64,000 bases of DNA from Parabacteroides faecalis (lineage in GTDB: Bacteria > Bacteroidota > Bacteroidia > Bacteroidales > Tannerellaceae): positions 62,001-126,000 of the forward strand of contig NZ_JAKZMM010000005.1 of NCBI RefSeq assembly GCF_022809355.1, written 5' to 3'. The position numbers were made by a program, and so were the translations under genes. Positions 1-8,266 of this stretch are shown piece after piece. How positions within the stretch are numbered: position 1 is the stretch's first letter; each line of letters opens with the position of its first letter. The notes beneath the pieces are model-generated. The model worked only from the letters and a program-made list of their open reading frames with translations. It had not been told where the DNA came from and ran no database searches.

Positions 1-776
1 CGAGCCGGTTCGTTGTCGAATACCAGTGGTTCGTGGTTAATATATCCCAGTTCCTGGATGTTCTGGTGGGGAACATTCATCATGTCTGCCAATTTATCCA
101 ATGCTTCTTGTGACACTTTCTGGTCGTAAATAACAATCGCATTGTCTAAATCTCCTCCTTTGATCAAGTTGTTTTGCAGAAGCATTTCCAATTCCCGTAC
201 AAATACGAAAGTACGTGAAGCAGCAATTTCGGTAGGGAAGTCTTTTACATCGTTCATGGTAGCGAACTGATTGTTCAATACCGGTGAGTTGAACGAAATC
301 AAAGTATTGACACAGAAATGATCATCGGGCAACAACATGATTGATGCACCAGTTTCTTCGTCTTTTACTTCAACTTTGTGCTTGACGATATAATAATCCC
401 TTGCTGCATTTTGTTCCTGAAGTCCTACTTTCTGTATTTCTTCCACATAATGGCGGGCACTGCCGTCGAGGATAGGAAACTCAGGAGCATTGACTTCGAT
501 TAAGCAGTTATCAACACCCATAGCATACAGAGCTGCCATAGCATGTTCGATCGTACTGATTTGTATATCTTTTCTGCCGATAACGGTACCACGTTGGGTG
601 TTTATTACGTTTTCTGCCACAGCATCAATAACAGGCTGCTCAGGCAAATCAACACGTTTGATCTTATAGCCATGGTTCTCAGGTGCAGGATTGAATGATA
701 CCTCAATATTCAATCCGGAATGTAGTCCTTTACCTTGCAAGCTGAAACTTGCGGCCAGCGTATTTTGCTTCTGCAT
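1..776 (-). CDS. lpxC: UDP-3-O-acyl-N-acetylglucosamine deacetylase (LpxC), partial
   Basis: This is the N-terminal 258 codons of LpxC, the zinc-dependent deacetylase that commits UDP-acyl-GlcNAc to lipid A synthesis in the cytoplasm. My translation from the ATG at 774-776 gives MQKQNTLAASF, a GKGLHSG motif near residue 16, and a TIEHAMAAL motif whose His78 matches the zinc-binding histidine of the family. The gene runs off the left edge of the window, so the C-terminal zinc ligands are not visible. In Bacteroidetes this protein is usually fused to FabZ (hydroxyacyl-ACP dehydratase); whether that is so here cannot be seen. It starts 5 bp after the lpxD stop, so the two are almost certainly cotranscribed. 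Confidence 0.95.
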   Translation of the reverse strand, partial: MQKQNTLAASFSLQGKGLHSGLNIEVSFNPAPENHGYKIKRVDLPEQPVIDAVAENVINTQRGTVIGRKDIQISTIEHAMAALYAMGVDNCLIEVNAPEFPILDGSARHYVEEIQKVGLQEQNAARDYYIVKHKVEVKDEETGASIMLLPDDHFCVNTLISFNSPVLNNQFATMNDVKDFPTEIAASRTFVFVRELEMLLQNNLIKGGDLDNAIVIYDQKVSQEALDKLADMMNVPHQNIQELGYINHEPLVFDNEPA

Positions 777-781
777 AGTCT

Positions 782-1828
782 TTATTCTTTATTTATTAAT
801 TTCTTTAATTCTGCTATTTCTCGTTGTAACTGCCCCATGGTCCGGTACATATCCGGCAATCGGTTGAAGATTGCACTCGAACGCATAAATGCTTTGGCTT
901 GAATAGCTGGTGCACCTAAAACGGTTGTTGGCTCTTTGATGTCACTGATAACACCAGACTGTGCTCCGAAATTTACATGGTCTGTAATCTTGATATGACC
1001 GGCAAGCCCTACCTGGCCTCCGAACATACAATGTTTTCCAATCTTGGTAGATCCGGCAACACCAACTTGGGCAGCCATTACGGTGTTTTCTCCAACTTCT
1101 ACGTTATGAGCTATTTGTACCAAGTTGTCTAATTTAACACCTTTATGAATGATGGTTGAATCCATAACGGCACGGTCGATTGTGGTATTGGCTCCAATCT
1201 CTACATCATCTTCCAGAACAACATTTCCCAATTGAGGGATCTTTTTATAAAGGTCGCCTTCGGGAGCAAACCCAAATCCGTCAGATCCGATGACTGAACC
1301 TGCATGCAGAATATTGTTATTCCCGATCACACAGCCATCATAGATTGTTACATGAGGATAAATAATGCAATTATCACCGATTGTTACATCATCTCCGATG
1401 TATGCCTGAGGATAAATCCGGCAATTCTTACCAATGGTTGTATTTTTACCGACATAGGCGAAATGACCGATGTAACAATTTTCTCCGACAGAAGCACTTG
1501 GGGCGATAAAAGCAGAAGAATCGATACCTGTCTGTTGTTTTTGTTTGTGTTGTTCTACCATATTCAGCAAAATAGCCAATGCTGCATAGGCATTTTCCAC
1601 ACGAATCAACGTGGCAGGAATCTGTTCTGTTGGAGTAAAGTCGTTATTCACCAAAACAATACTTGCCTTTGTGCTATAAATGTAGTGCTCATATTTCGGA
1701 TTTGCCAGGAAGGTCAATGTCCCCGGTTTTCCTTCTTCTATCTTCGAAAAGCTTTTCACTGTTACTTCCGGATTACCTTCGACGGTTCCGTTTAGAAAGG
1801 CTGCAATTTGTTGGGCTGAAAACTCCAT
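782..1828 (-). CDS. lpxD: UDP-3-O-acylglucosamine N-acyltransferase (LpxD)
   Basis: LpxD adds the second hydroxyacyl chain to UDP-3-O-acyl-glucosamine in lipid A synthesis. The 348-residue protein has the expected two parts: an N-terminal uridine-binding domain (about 1-100) and a left-handed parallel beta helix built from hexapeptide repeats (about 105-320). The catalytic histidine is His241 in the QIAHNV motif. The length is typical for the family. It is followed immediately by lpxC, the Bacteroidetes gene order. The start [12 protein letters not shown] is the normal N-terminus of the family. Confidence 0.96.
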   Translation of the reverse strand: MEFSAQQIAAFLNGTVEGNPEVTVKSFSKIEEGKPGTLTFLANPKYEHYIYSTKASIVLVNNDFTPTEQIPATLIRVENAYAALAILLNMVEQHKQKQQTGIDSSAFIAPSASVGENCYIGHFAYVGKNTTIGKNCRIYPQAYIGDDVTIGDNCIIYPHVTIYDGCVIGNNNILHAGSVIGSDGFGFAPEGDLYKKIPQLGNVVLEDDVEIGANTTIDRAVMDSTIIHKGVKLDNLVQIAHNVEVGENTVMAAQVGVAGSTKIGKHCMFGGQVGLAGHIKITDHVNFGAQSGVISDIKEPTTVLGAPAIQAKAFMRSSAIFNRLPDMYRTMGQLQREIAELKKLINKE

Positions 1829-1857
1829 TACTAATTCAATTCATTTATTCATTTGGA

Positions 1858-1900
1858 AGATGCAGGCAACGGGCTTTTTGTTGCATGTTGCCTGTCATCT
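1858..1900 (-). terminator. Hairpin between pyrF and lpxD
   Basis: A 13-bp stem with a one-base bulge (AGATGCAGGCAAC at 1858-1870 pairing with 1887-1900) sits in the 88-bp gap between the pyrF stop and the lpxD start. No U-run follows it on either strand, so it may be an attenuator or processing hairpin rather than a full intrinsic terminator. Confidence 0.4.
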
Positions 1901-1916
1901 TTATATCGTTATATTA

Positions 1917-2747
1917 TTAAATTATTCCTTTGTCTTTTAAATAGCCGGCCATTTCCTGTTGAACAGCTTTGGCTGCTTCGCGAGATGCTGCAGCAAAGTT
2001 TTCTGTTTTATCTACATAAATGATCGCTCTTGAAGAATTAACCAACAAACCGCATTGGTTGTTCATTCCATATTCGGCTACTTCTTTCAAACTTCCACCT
2101 TGTGCACCTACGCCCGGAACAAGCAGGAAGTGATTGGGGGCATGTTTACGGATATCGAGGAACATTTTGCCTTGTGTTGCTCCGACAACATACATCATTT
2201 GTTCGTCGGATGCCCATTCCTGAGATTTCTTCAGCACTTTTTCGAACAGACGTTCTCCGTTGGCGTCTTCCAATAACTGGAAGTCATGTGAACCTTTATT
2301 AGAAGTTAATGCCAACAGAATAACCCATGCTTCCGGATAGATCAGGAAAGGCTTAACACTGTCTTCACCCATATAAGGAGCAACCGTTACGGCATCTACC
2401 TTGATATGATCGAAAAACGAACGGGCATACATTTCGGATGTATTGCCGATGTCGCCGCGTTTTGCATCTGCAATGATGAATTGATCCGGATAATTCTCAC
2501 GGAGATATGAAACTGTTTTCTCGAAAGCCATGATTCCTTTTACACCCATGCTTTCATAGAAAGCCATATTCGGTTTGTATGCCACGCAATAATTGGCAGT
2601 AGCATCGATAATAGCTTTGTTGAATGCAAAGATCGGATCTTCTTCTTGCAATAAGTGTTGCGGGATTTTCTTGATGTCAGTATCCAGTCCAACACATAAG
2701 AATGATTGCTTTCTTTTGATATTTTCGAATAATTGTTGTTTGTTCAT
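1917..2747 (-). CDS. pyrF: Orotidine 5'-phosphate decarboxylase
   Basis: PyrF decarboxylates OMP to UMP, the last step of de novo pyrimidine synthesis. The protein has the catalytic motif [10 protein letters not shown] (about residues 94-103 from this start) and the FLCVGLDTD beta-1 signature of the long PyrF type. I chose the ATG at 2745-2747 ([10 protein letters not shown]). An upstream in-frame ATG at 2763-2765 would add only MLKFTT, and the family normally begins at MNKQ. It lies 21 bp downstream of the prfA stop, consistent with cotranscription. Confidence 0.95.
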   Translation of the reverse strand: MNKQQLFENIKRKQSFLCVGLDTDIKKIPQHLLQEEDPIFAFNKAIIDATANYCVAYKPNMAFYESMGVKGIMAFEKTVSYLRENYPDQFIIADAKRGDIGNTSEMYARSFFDHIKVDAVTVAPYMGEDSVKPFLIYPEAWVILLALTSNKGSHDFQLLEDANGERLFEKVLKKSQEWASDEQMMYVVGATQGKMFLDIRKHAPNHFLLVPGVGAQGGSLKEVAEYGMNNQCGLLVNSSRAIIYVDKTENFAAASREAAKAVQQEMAGYLKDKGII

Positions 2748-2768
2748 CGTTGTAAATTTTAGCATGTG

Positions 2769-3878
2769 TTATAATTCTGATTCTTTCAGCCTTTCCGCAT
2801 TTTCTGCTACAATCAGGTGATCGATGCAATCCTGAATGTCTCCATCCATAAAAGCCGAAAGATTATAAATCGTATAATTGATCCGATGGTCGGTAATTCG
2901 GCCTTGCGGATAATTATAGGTTCGGATTTTAGCAGAACGGTCGCCTGTCGAAACCATTGTTTTACGGCGACTGGCTATGTCATCAATGTATTTCTGGTGC
3001 TCTTTATCATAGATAAAAGAACGTAAACGAGTCAATGCACGTTCTTTGTTCTTCGGTTGATCGCGTGTTTCGGTACATTCGATCAAAATTTCTTCACTCA
3101 CTCCCGTAATGGGGTTTTTCCAGACATAACGTAGTCGAACACCCGATTCTACTTTGTTGACATTTTGTCCGCCGGCTCCACCCGAACGGAATGTATCCCA
3201 TTTTATCTCGCCTTCATTAATTTCTACATCGAACTCGTCGGCTTCCGGTAAGACAGCCACTGTTGCGGCAGATGTATGTACTCGTCCTTGGGTTTCGGTA
3301 GCCGGGACACGCTGCACGCGGTGAACACCTGATTCATACTTGAGCGTTCCGTACACTTTTTCACCTGTTACCGAGAAGATAATTTCCTTAAACCCGCCGG
3401 CTGCTCCTTCATTGAAGCTGGATACGGCAATTTTCCATCCTTTGGATTCGCAGAACTTGACGTACATCCGGTATAAATCTCCGGCAAAGATAGCGGCTTC
3501 ATCACCACCAGTTCCTCCTCTGATTTCGACGATGGCATTTTTATCATCCTCCGGATCTGCAGGGACCAGCAATAACTTGATCTCTTCTTCCAGTTCAGGA
3601 ATCCGGGCTTCGCAAGTTGCTATTTCTTCGCGAGCCATTTCCCGAAGTTCCGGATCGTTCTCATTCATCATCAGCCGAGCTTCCGACAGGCCGTTCAGAC
3701 ATTGCATATATTCCTTCCGGGCTTTCATGATCTCACTCAAGTCTTTATACTCTTTCGTGAGCTTGACATACCGTTTTTGGTCGGCAATGACATTCGGGTC
3801 TGTGATGAGTGTTCCGATTTCATCAAAACGAGAAACCAGTCCGTCCAGCTTTTCTAATAATGTATTGTTCTCTGCCAT
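2769..3878 (-). CDS. prfA: Peptide chain release factor 1
   Basis: RF1 recognises UAA and UAG stop codons and triggers peptide release on the ribosome. The 369-residue protein has the PAT anticodon-mimic tripeptide at 192-194, which distinguishes RF1 from RF2 (SPF). It also has the universal GGQ motif at 236-238 in SGGAGGQNVNK. The N-terminal part (1-100) is the usual helical domain. It is full length. It lies between purM (87 bp upstream) and pyrF (21 bp downstream) on the same strand. Confidence 0.97.
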   Translation of the reverse strand: MAENNTLLEKLDGLVSRFDEIGTLITDPNVIADQKRYVKLTKEYKDLSEIMKARKEYMQCLNGLSEARLMMNENDPELREMAREEIATCEARIPELEEEIKLLLVPADPEDDKNAIVEIRGGTGGDEAAIFAGDLYRMYVKFCESKGWKIAVSSFNEGAAGGFKEIIFSVTGEKVYGTLKYESGVHRVQRVPATETQGRVHTSAATVAVLPEADEFDVEINEGEIKWDTFRSGGAGGQNVNKVESGVRLRYVWKNPITGVSEEILIECTETRDQPKNKERALTRLRSFIYDKEHQKYIDDIASRRKTMVSTGDRSAKIRTYNYPQGRITDHRINYTIYNLSAFMDGDIQDCIDHLIVAENAERLKESEL

Positions 3879-3965
3879 TATCTCCTTTTAGTACATTTAT
3901 AATATTGTATCCTACTCTGAAGGAATAGTGATACATATCATTCTAATAACTCTTGTGAATGCTGA

Positions 3966-5135
3966 TTAATATTTGAACTCTCCGAACTCAGAACGTATAA
4001 TCAGTTCTTTCTTGTCGCTCTCTTCAATGTGTCCAACGATACGGGCATCAATATTGAATGATTGGCTGATAGCGATGACTTCTGCTGCATATTCGGCCGG
4101 AAGATATACTTCCAAGCGATGTCCCATGTTGAATACTTTATACATTTCGGCCCAGTCGGTATTACTTTGTTCCTTAATGGTGCGGAACAGAGGCGGAACC
4201 GGGAACAAATTATCTTTGATCACCCGGCAATTATCACCGACGAAGTGCATCACTTTGGTTTGTGCACCTCCTGAGCAATGTACCATTCCGTGAATTTGCG
4301 GGCGCAAAGCGTCTAATAACTTCTTGACTACCGGCGCGTAAGTACGGGTCGGAGAGAGAACTAATTTACCGGCATCAATAGGTGAACCTTCTACCGCGTC
4401 TGTCAGTTTCAGATTTCCTGAGTAAACCAGTTCTTCAGGAACGGCAGCATCATAGCTTTCCGGATATTTCTGGGCTAAATATTTGGCAAATACATCGTGG
4501 CGGGCACTTGTCAGTCCGTTACTTCCCATACCGCCGTTGTATTCTTTTTCGTAAGTAGCCTGTCCGAATGAAGCCAGACCAACGATGACGTCACCCGGCC
4601 GGATATTGGCATTGTCAATCACGTCTGAACGTTTCATACGGCAAGTAACCGTACTGTCAACGATAATTGTCCGAACCAAGTCTCCTACATCGGCTGTTTC
4701 ACCTCCGGTTGCATAACATCCTACACCCATCGCACGCAATTCGGCCAGCAGTTCGTCTGTTCCGTTAATGATGGCTGAAATGACTTCTCCCGGGATTAAC
4801 AATTTGTTTCGTCCGATGGTAGAAGACACCAGAATATTATCAACAGCACCTACACAAAGCAGGTCGTCAATGTTCATGATCAGAGCATCCTGAGCAATGC
4901 CTTTCCATACAGAAAGATCACCTGTCTCTTTCCAGTACAGATAAGCCAATGATGATTTTGTTCCGGCTCCATCTGCATGCATGATATTACAATATTCCGG
5001 ATCACCTCCCAGAATATCAGGGATGATTTTACAGAATGCTTTCGGGAAAATACCCTTGTCAATGTTCTTTATTGCATTGTGAACATCTTCTTTCGATGCG
5101 GATACACCGCGCAAATTATAACGTTGATCGCTCAT
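3966..5135 (-). CDS. purM: Phosphoribosylformylglycinamidine cyclo-ligase (AIR synthase)
   Basis: PurM closes the imidazole ring in purine synthesis (FGAM + ATP to AIR). The 389-residue protein belongs to the PurM/SelD ATP-binding superfamily: HADGAGTKSSLAYLY near the N-terminus, then DALIMNIDDLLCVGA, then GGETADVGDLV. It is the longer, divergent AIR-synthase type found in Bacteroidetes rather than the roughly 345-residue enterobacterial type. A TATATTTG promoter element lies about 20 bp upstream of the start, so it probably has its own promoter and may lead a purM-prfA-pyrF transcript. Confidence 0.92.
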   Translation of the reverse strand: MSDQRYNLRGVSASKEDVHNAIKNIDKGIFPKAFCKIIPDILGGDPEYCNIMHADGAGTKSSLAYLYWKETGDLSVWKGIAQDALIMNIDDLLCVGAVDNILVSSTIGRNKLLIPGEVISAIINGTDELLAELRAMGVGCYATGGETADVGDLVRTIIVDSTVTCRMKRSDVIDNANIRPGDVIVGLASFGQATYEKEYNGGMGSNGLTSARHDVFAKYLAQKYPESYDAAVPEELVYSGNLKLTDAVEGSPIDAGKLVLSPTRTYAPVVKKLLDALRPQIHGMVHCSGGAQTKVMHFVGDNCRVIKDNLFPVPPLFRTIKEQSNTDWAEMYKVFNMGHRLEVYLPAEYAAEVIAISQSFNIDARIVGHIEESDKKELIIRSEFGEFKY

Positions 5136-5155
5136 TGTTTATATTGTTAGGACTG

Positions 5156-5163
5156 CAAATATA
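5156..5163 (-). promoter_or_regulatory. -7 promoter element upstream of purM
   Basis: TATATTTG on the minus strand matches the Bacteroidetes -7 consensus TAnnTTTG and ends about 20 bp before the purM start. I see no clear TTTG -33 element at the expected distance. Confidence 0.5.
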
Positions 5164-5179
5164 CTGTTTTTTATCTTAT

Positions 5180-6073
5180 TTATCTAAGTTTTAGGACATC
5201 TCCTTCTTCAGGAATGTAATCTTTGTCTTTTTTATTCAATTTATAGAGACTTTTTACCTGAATACCGTATTGCTGAGAGATGCTGTGCATTGATTCGCCG
5301 ATTTGTACAACATGGTCGTAATGCGGCTTGTCTGCTTTGCTTTTTTTCTTTTCCAGATAGACGATGTCGTCGGCCTGCAAAGGGAAATCCTTAGGAATTT
5401 CATTGTACTTGCTTAGTTTACGAGTACTGATTCCCACGCTTTTGGCTATATCTTCCAATGAATCTCCCGGTCTGGCATGGACATAAAGCAGTCCATGGCT
5501 TTTATAGATGGTATGACGTACAACCGCTTTTTTCTGAGACTTTCTTTCTTTCTTGGCTGTGTCATACTGATAGAGTTCGTAATCTTCGATGACTTTGATC
5601 AGTTTATTGGCATATTTCCGGTCGGTTGCATAACCGCATTTCTGCAATCCTTTGGCCCAGCCTTTGTAATCGCGGATATTTAGGCGGAACAAAGAGGCAT
5701 AACGCGGACGGAGAGCCAGGAATTTGGAATGATCTTCGTATGAATCTTTTACGTTGCTGTATTTGCGGAAACACTCGCCACGACGGTCGTCGTCGTGATA
5801 AACACGCTTCCCTTTCCAGTCGTGGCATTTGATACCGAAGTGATTGTTTGACCGGCGGGCCAGGTCGCTTTGTCCGGCTCCTGATTCCAGCAAGCCTTGG
5901 GCCAATGTGATACTGGCTGGTATCTTGTATTTATGCTGTTGCTCGATTGCAAGTGATTTATATTCGTGGATATATCGTTTGTAGGATGTCAGTTTGTGCA
6001 GACTTTCGGCACCGGCAATCTGTACAACCGACCATACCAACCATATCAAGAGAACATGTTTCTGTATTTTCAT
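5180..6073 (-). CDS. Exported glucosaminidase with two LysM domains
   Basis: A 297-residue predicted peptidoglycan hydrolase of the FlgJ/mannosyl-glycoprotein endo-beta-N-acetylglucosaminidase family. Residues 1-21 form a signal peptide. The catalytic domain (about 30-170) has SITLAQGLLESGAGQS with the putative acid Glu63 and the NNHFGIKC motif. Two LysM peptidoglycan-binding modules follow, at about 196-240 and 253-297, joined by a Lys-rich linker. It should act on wall peptidoglycan in the periplasm, in septum cleavage or remodelling. A TATCTTTG promoter element lies about 27 bp upstream, so it is probably transcribed on its own. Exact bond specificity cannot be told from sequence. Confidence 0.9.
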   Translation of the reverse strand: MKIQKHVLLIWLVWSVVQIAGAESLHKLTSYKRYIHEYKSLAIEQQHKYKIPASITLAQGLLESGAGQSDLARRSNNHFGIKCHDWKGKRVYHDDDRRGECFRKYSNVKDSYEDHSKFLALRPRYASLFRLNIRDYKGWAKGLQKCGYATDRKYANKLIKVIEDYELYQYDTAKKERKSQKKAVVRHTIYKSHGLLYVHARPGDSLEDIAKSVGISTRKLSKYNEIPKDFPLQADDIVYLEKKKSKADKPHYDHVVQIGESMHSISQQYGIQVKSLYKLNKKDKDYIPEEGDVLKLR

Positions 6074-6099
6074 GTTTGATGAACTTTGTAATTTATCTG

Positions 6100-6107
6100 C
6101 AAAGATA
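6100..6107 (-). promoter_or_regulatory. -7 promoter element upstream of the glucosaminidase gene
   Basis: TATCTTTG on the minus strand matches TAnnTTTG and lies 26 bp before the start codon. No good -33 TTTG was seen at 19-20 bp. Confidence 0.5.
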
Positions 6108-6137
6108 AAAGATTAATCGGTCGTTAATAGAATTTCT

Positions 6138-6818
6138 TTATAAAAACTGAATCTTCAGTCCAAAAGAAAGGCTCAAATAGTCTTTAGGCTTCAGATAACG
6201 GTTAGTAGCTCTGCTGATGAGGAGCATGTCGCATGTACTGATCTCATAGAATAAAGAGATATCTTCGGAGAAGAACCGTTTCTCTTCCGGAATGTCTAAA
6301 CGGATGCGTTGTCCTACAAAGATGTGGATACGCATTCGGGTGGAGAATTCATAATATCCGTCAGGATATCGGTCGGGTTGCTTTCTCCAAAACTGATCGC
6401 TGAAGATCGTGTTTAGGTAAAGTCCGCAGGATAAGGGTTCGATAAGCAGGGGTGTCTTTCCGATAGGAAATGCCCAAGGAGTGAAGTTTTCTTTCAGGGT
6501 AAAAGTCATTTTTGCCTTATCCGACGAATAACGGGGAACAAATCCGAACAAAAGGTCGGTTTCCCATTGGCCGTTTTTCCCGTAATCCCATCCGAAGCCG
6601 AAGGAGAGTAATCCCATATTGCCGGCAAATTGTATTTTCCCGTATTGGGGAACAAGTCTGTCCCAGCGTGTCTGATATTGTTGGATTCTCTTTTGATAAG
6701 AAGGAATAAACGAAACTGTATCTGTCTTTTCCTGCCCGGTTATCGGACAAGACATACTGAATATTCCGGCTATGGCAACGAATAATCCTGTCCGGTGCTT
6801 AGAACTCAACCACTTCAT
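6138..6818 (-). CDS. Exported protein of unknown function
   Basis: I do not recognise a named family. The chosen start (ATG at 6816-6818, MKWLSSKHRTGLF) gives about 226 residues with a hydrophobic segment at roughly 10-24 and a likely cleavage after GQ, so the protein is exported. The rest is rich in aromatic residues and alternating beta-type segments and ends in a beta strand with a terminal hydrophobic residue (LSFGLKIQFL), which suggests an outer-membrane or periplasmic beta-rich protein. A longer reading starting at 6884 would run deep into the metallophosphoesterase gene and lacks a sensible leader. From the chosen start it overlaps that gene by 20 bp, so the two are translationally linked. 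Confidence 0.7.
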   Translation of the reverse strand: MKWLSSKHRTGLFVAIAGIFSMSCPITGQEKTDTVSFIPSYQKRIQQYQTRWDRLVPQYGKIQFAGNMGLLSFGFGWDYGKNGQWETDLLFGFVPRYSSDKAKMTFTLKENFTPWAFPIGKTPLLIEPLSCGLYLNTIFSDQFWRKQPDRYPDGYYEFSTRMRIHIFVGQRIRLDIPEEKRFFSEDISLFYEISTCDMLLISRATNRYLKPKDYLSLSFGLKIQFL

Positions 6819-7623
6819 AGTCGTATCCGTTTTCGTTGATGTCGAACAATAGGTAACTTCTTTTCCCTGCACTCGGGCATTCATAATACAGAATACCGTC
6901 GTTGAAAAGATCGTTTACTTGGAATTTATGGCCGTGCCCATGCAGACAAAACATCAGGTTGGGGAACTGTTTCAGATAGGCTTGGAATATTTTGGCCACA
7001 TTGTTGTTGAACTGGTCGTCGTAAGGCTGGGTATGCATGACGACAATTGTCCTTTTCACTTCAGGAGAAGTATGTTCGAGTTCTTCGTCGAGGAAAGTAA
7101 AATTGAGTACAGAGAGCGGATCGTCGTATTCCAATGCATTGGTCTGCAGACATAAGAAGCGGACATCACCTGCTGTAAATGCATAGTTTAACGGACCATA
7201 AACTTCTTTGAAAGTTTCAACTCCTGTACCCAAACAGTCGTGATTGCCAATAATACAAGTATAAGGGCAATTCAGTTCATTCATGATATCGCGCATCCAA
7301 AGGAATTCTTGTGTCATACCGAAATCGGCTTGATCGCCACCATGAATGACAAAGTCAACATCGTCCTGCTGGTTGATATGCTGAACCATCTCTTCGGTTT
7401 CGTCATACCAGCGTTGTGTATCACTGATCAGAGCAAAACGGAAATGCTTTTTCCCGGTCAGATCGGCTTCTATTCGGGCTGTGTTCCGGCCGTTTATTCC
7501 CGTTTCTCCTTTAATCCGTACGTCATACGGATGATAATCTATCAGCTCACAACTATGGGTTAGTATGCACAAAACCCCAAGAAACAGATACCCGATCTGT
7601 TGTTTCACTCTCTTTCCCAGCAT
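6799..7623 (-). CDS. Lipoprotein metallophosphoesterase
   Basis: A 274-residue calcineurin-like phosphoesterase. The N-terminus has a lipobox ending at Cys25 (LTHSC), so it is probably a lipid-anchored envelope protein. The metallophosphatase motifs are in order: SDTQ (Asp68), GGDQAD (Asp97), GNHD (126-129), MHTQPYD and LHGHGH. The first motif has Gln (DTQ) where many family members have His (DxH), which may change metal use. The substrate is unknown. It sits between a small winged-helix gene (23 bp upstream) and an overlapping exported protein, forming a three-gene unit. Confidence 0.85.
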   Translation of the reverse strand: MLGKRVKQQIGYLFLGVLCILTHSCELIDYHPYDVRIKGETGINGRNTARIEADLTGKKHFRFALISDTQRWYDETEEMVQHINQQDDVDFVIHGGDQADFGMTQEFLWMRDIMNELNCPYTCIIGNHDCLGTGVETFKEVYGPLNYAFTAGDVRFLCLQTNALEYDDPLSVLNFTFLDEELEHTSPEVKRTIVVMHTQPYDDQFNNNVAKIFQAYLKQFPNLMFCLHGHGHKFQVNDLFNDGILYYECPSAGKRSYLLFDINENGYDYEVVEF

Positions 7624-7646
7624 GACTCAAAACCTCTTATCGATAG

Positions 7647-7856
7647 TTAGCCGTTTAAAACGTAATAGATTCCTTGCTCGTTTCTGTCTTGTTTGATTTT
7701 GTTTTCCTGTATCAGTTGGACCAACGCCAGGCATAATTCGGTATTCCCCAATTGACAGATCTTTTGCAGTTCGTTGAATGTATAGTGTACCATCTGATAC
7801 ATACAGGCATATACTTTCTTACTATTGTTGATGATTGTTTGTTTGTTGAGTGCCAT
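7647..7856 (-). CDS. Small winged-helix protein (DUF2582-like)
   Basis: A 69-residue protein whose predicted helices and charge pattern (YTFNELQKICQLGNTELCLALVQLIQENKI, followed by a short beta wing ending IYYVLNG) fit a stand-alone winged-helix fold like the DUF2582 family common in Bacteroidales. DNA binding is not proven for this family. It heads the unit with the phosphoesterase. The upstream region has a -7 element at 7925-7932 and an inverted repeat at 7880-7898 inside the predicted leader, which makes autoregulation possible. Confidence 0.75.
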   Translation of the reverse strand: MALNKQTIINNSKKVYACMYQMVHYTFNELQKICQLGNTELCLALVQLIQENKIKQDRNEQGIYYVLNG

Positions 7857-7879
7857 AATCTAAAAAGTTTTAGTGGTCC

Positions 7880-7898
7880 TTTTGGTACGATACCAAAA
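7880..7898. promoter_or_regulatory. Inverted repeat in the leader of the winged-helix gene
   Basis: TTTTGGTA-CGA-TACCAAAA is a perfect 8-bp inverted repeat with a 3-bp centre, 24 bp before the start codon and about 27 bp downstream of the -7 element. The position suits an operator, perhaps for the winged-helix protein itself, or a small RNA hairpin. Confidence 0.5.
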
Positions 7899-7924
7899 AG
7901 ACTGTTGTTCGTTTTTTGTAGTAG

Positions 7925-7932
7925 CAAATATA
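7925..7932 (-). promoter_or_regulatory. -7 promoter element of the winged-helix/phosphoesterase unit
   Basis: TATATTTG on the minus strand matches TAnnTTTG and lies about 69 bp before the start codon. The -33 position is weak. Confidence 0.5.
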
Positions 7933-8095
7933 CGCGGGGAAGTGATAGGGATAAAGGTCTATTTGGAAAGAAAAATGGTTCGTTTGAATAGCCCCTCTGT
8001 TATTAATCTGAAAGGGTGGTTTAAATATCCTTTCGGATCTTTCCGGGCAGTGCCGGTCCTACAGAAAACTAATATAAAACTAACTATTTTTTAAT

Positions 8096-8176
8096 TTTTC
8101 GACAATTGTCGAAAAGCTTTAGCACATTTGTCAAAAAGCTTTAGCACATATATGGAAAAGCTTTTCGACAGCTGTC
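8096..8176. repeat. Cluster of related palindromes
   Basis: The block begins with a perfect 20-bp palindrome, TTTTCGACAATTGTCGAAAA (8096-8115). AAAAGCTTTAGCACAT follows and is repeated almost exactly about 23 bp on. Then come AAAAGCTTTT (8156-8165) and the 10-bp palindrome GACAGCTGTC (8167-8176). The elements share the half sites TTTTCGACA and TGTCRAAAA. Confidence 0.75.
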
Positions 8177-8266
8177 AAAAAATTAATTCTTAATAGGATT
8201 TATATTAAAATCTAAGAATGTTAGCTTAGAAAGCCTATAACGTCAGGATCGGGTGCAGATGATGTA

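Larger units (their letters stand above)
7857..8266. other. 410-bp gap with clustered palindromes
   Basis: No gene is apparent. The gap lies between the 3' end of the efflux operon and the 5' end of the winged-helix gene. It holds a promoter element (7925-7932), an inverted repeat near the leader (7880-7898) and a block of related palindromes and direct repeats at 8096-8176. The sequence at 8045-8220 is strongly AT-rich. Confidence 0.8.

Noticed and set aside
1304-1795. 163-residue open frame on the plus strand
   Set aside because: Lies wholly antisense to lpxD; no recognisable domain and unlikely composition.
2748-2765. Six-codon N-terminal extension of pyrF
   Set aside because: Not part of the family's usual N-terminus.
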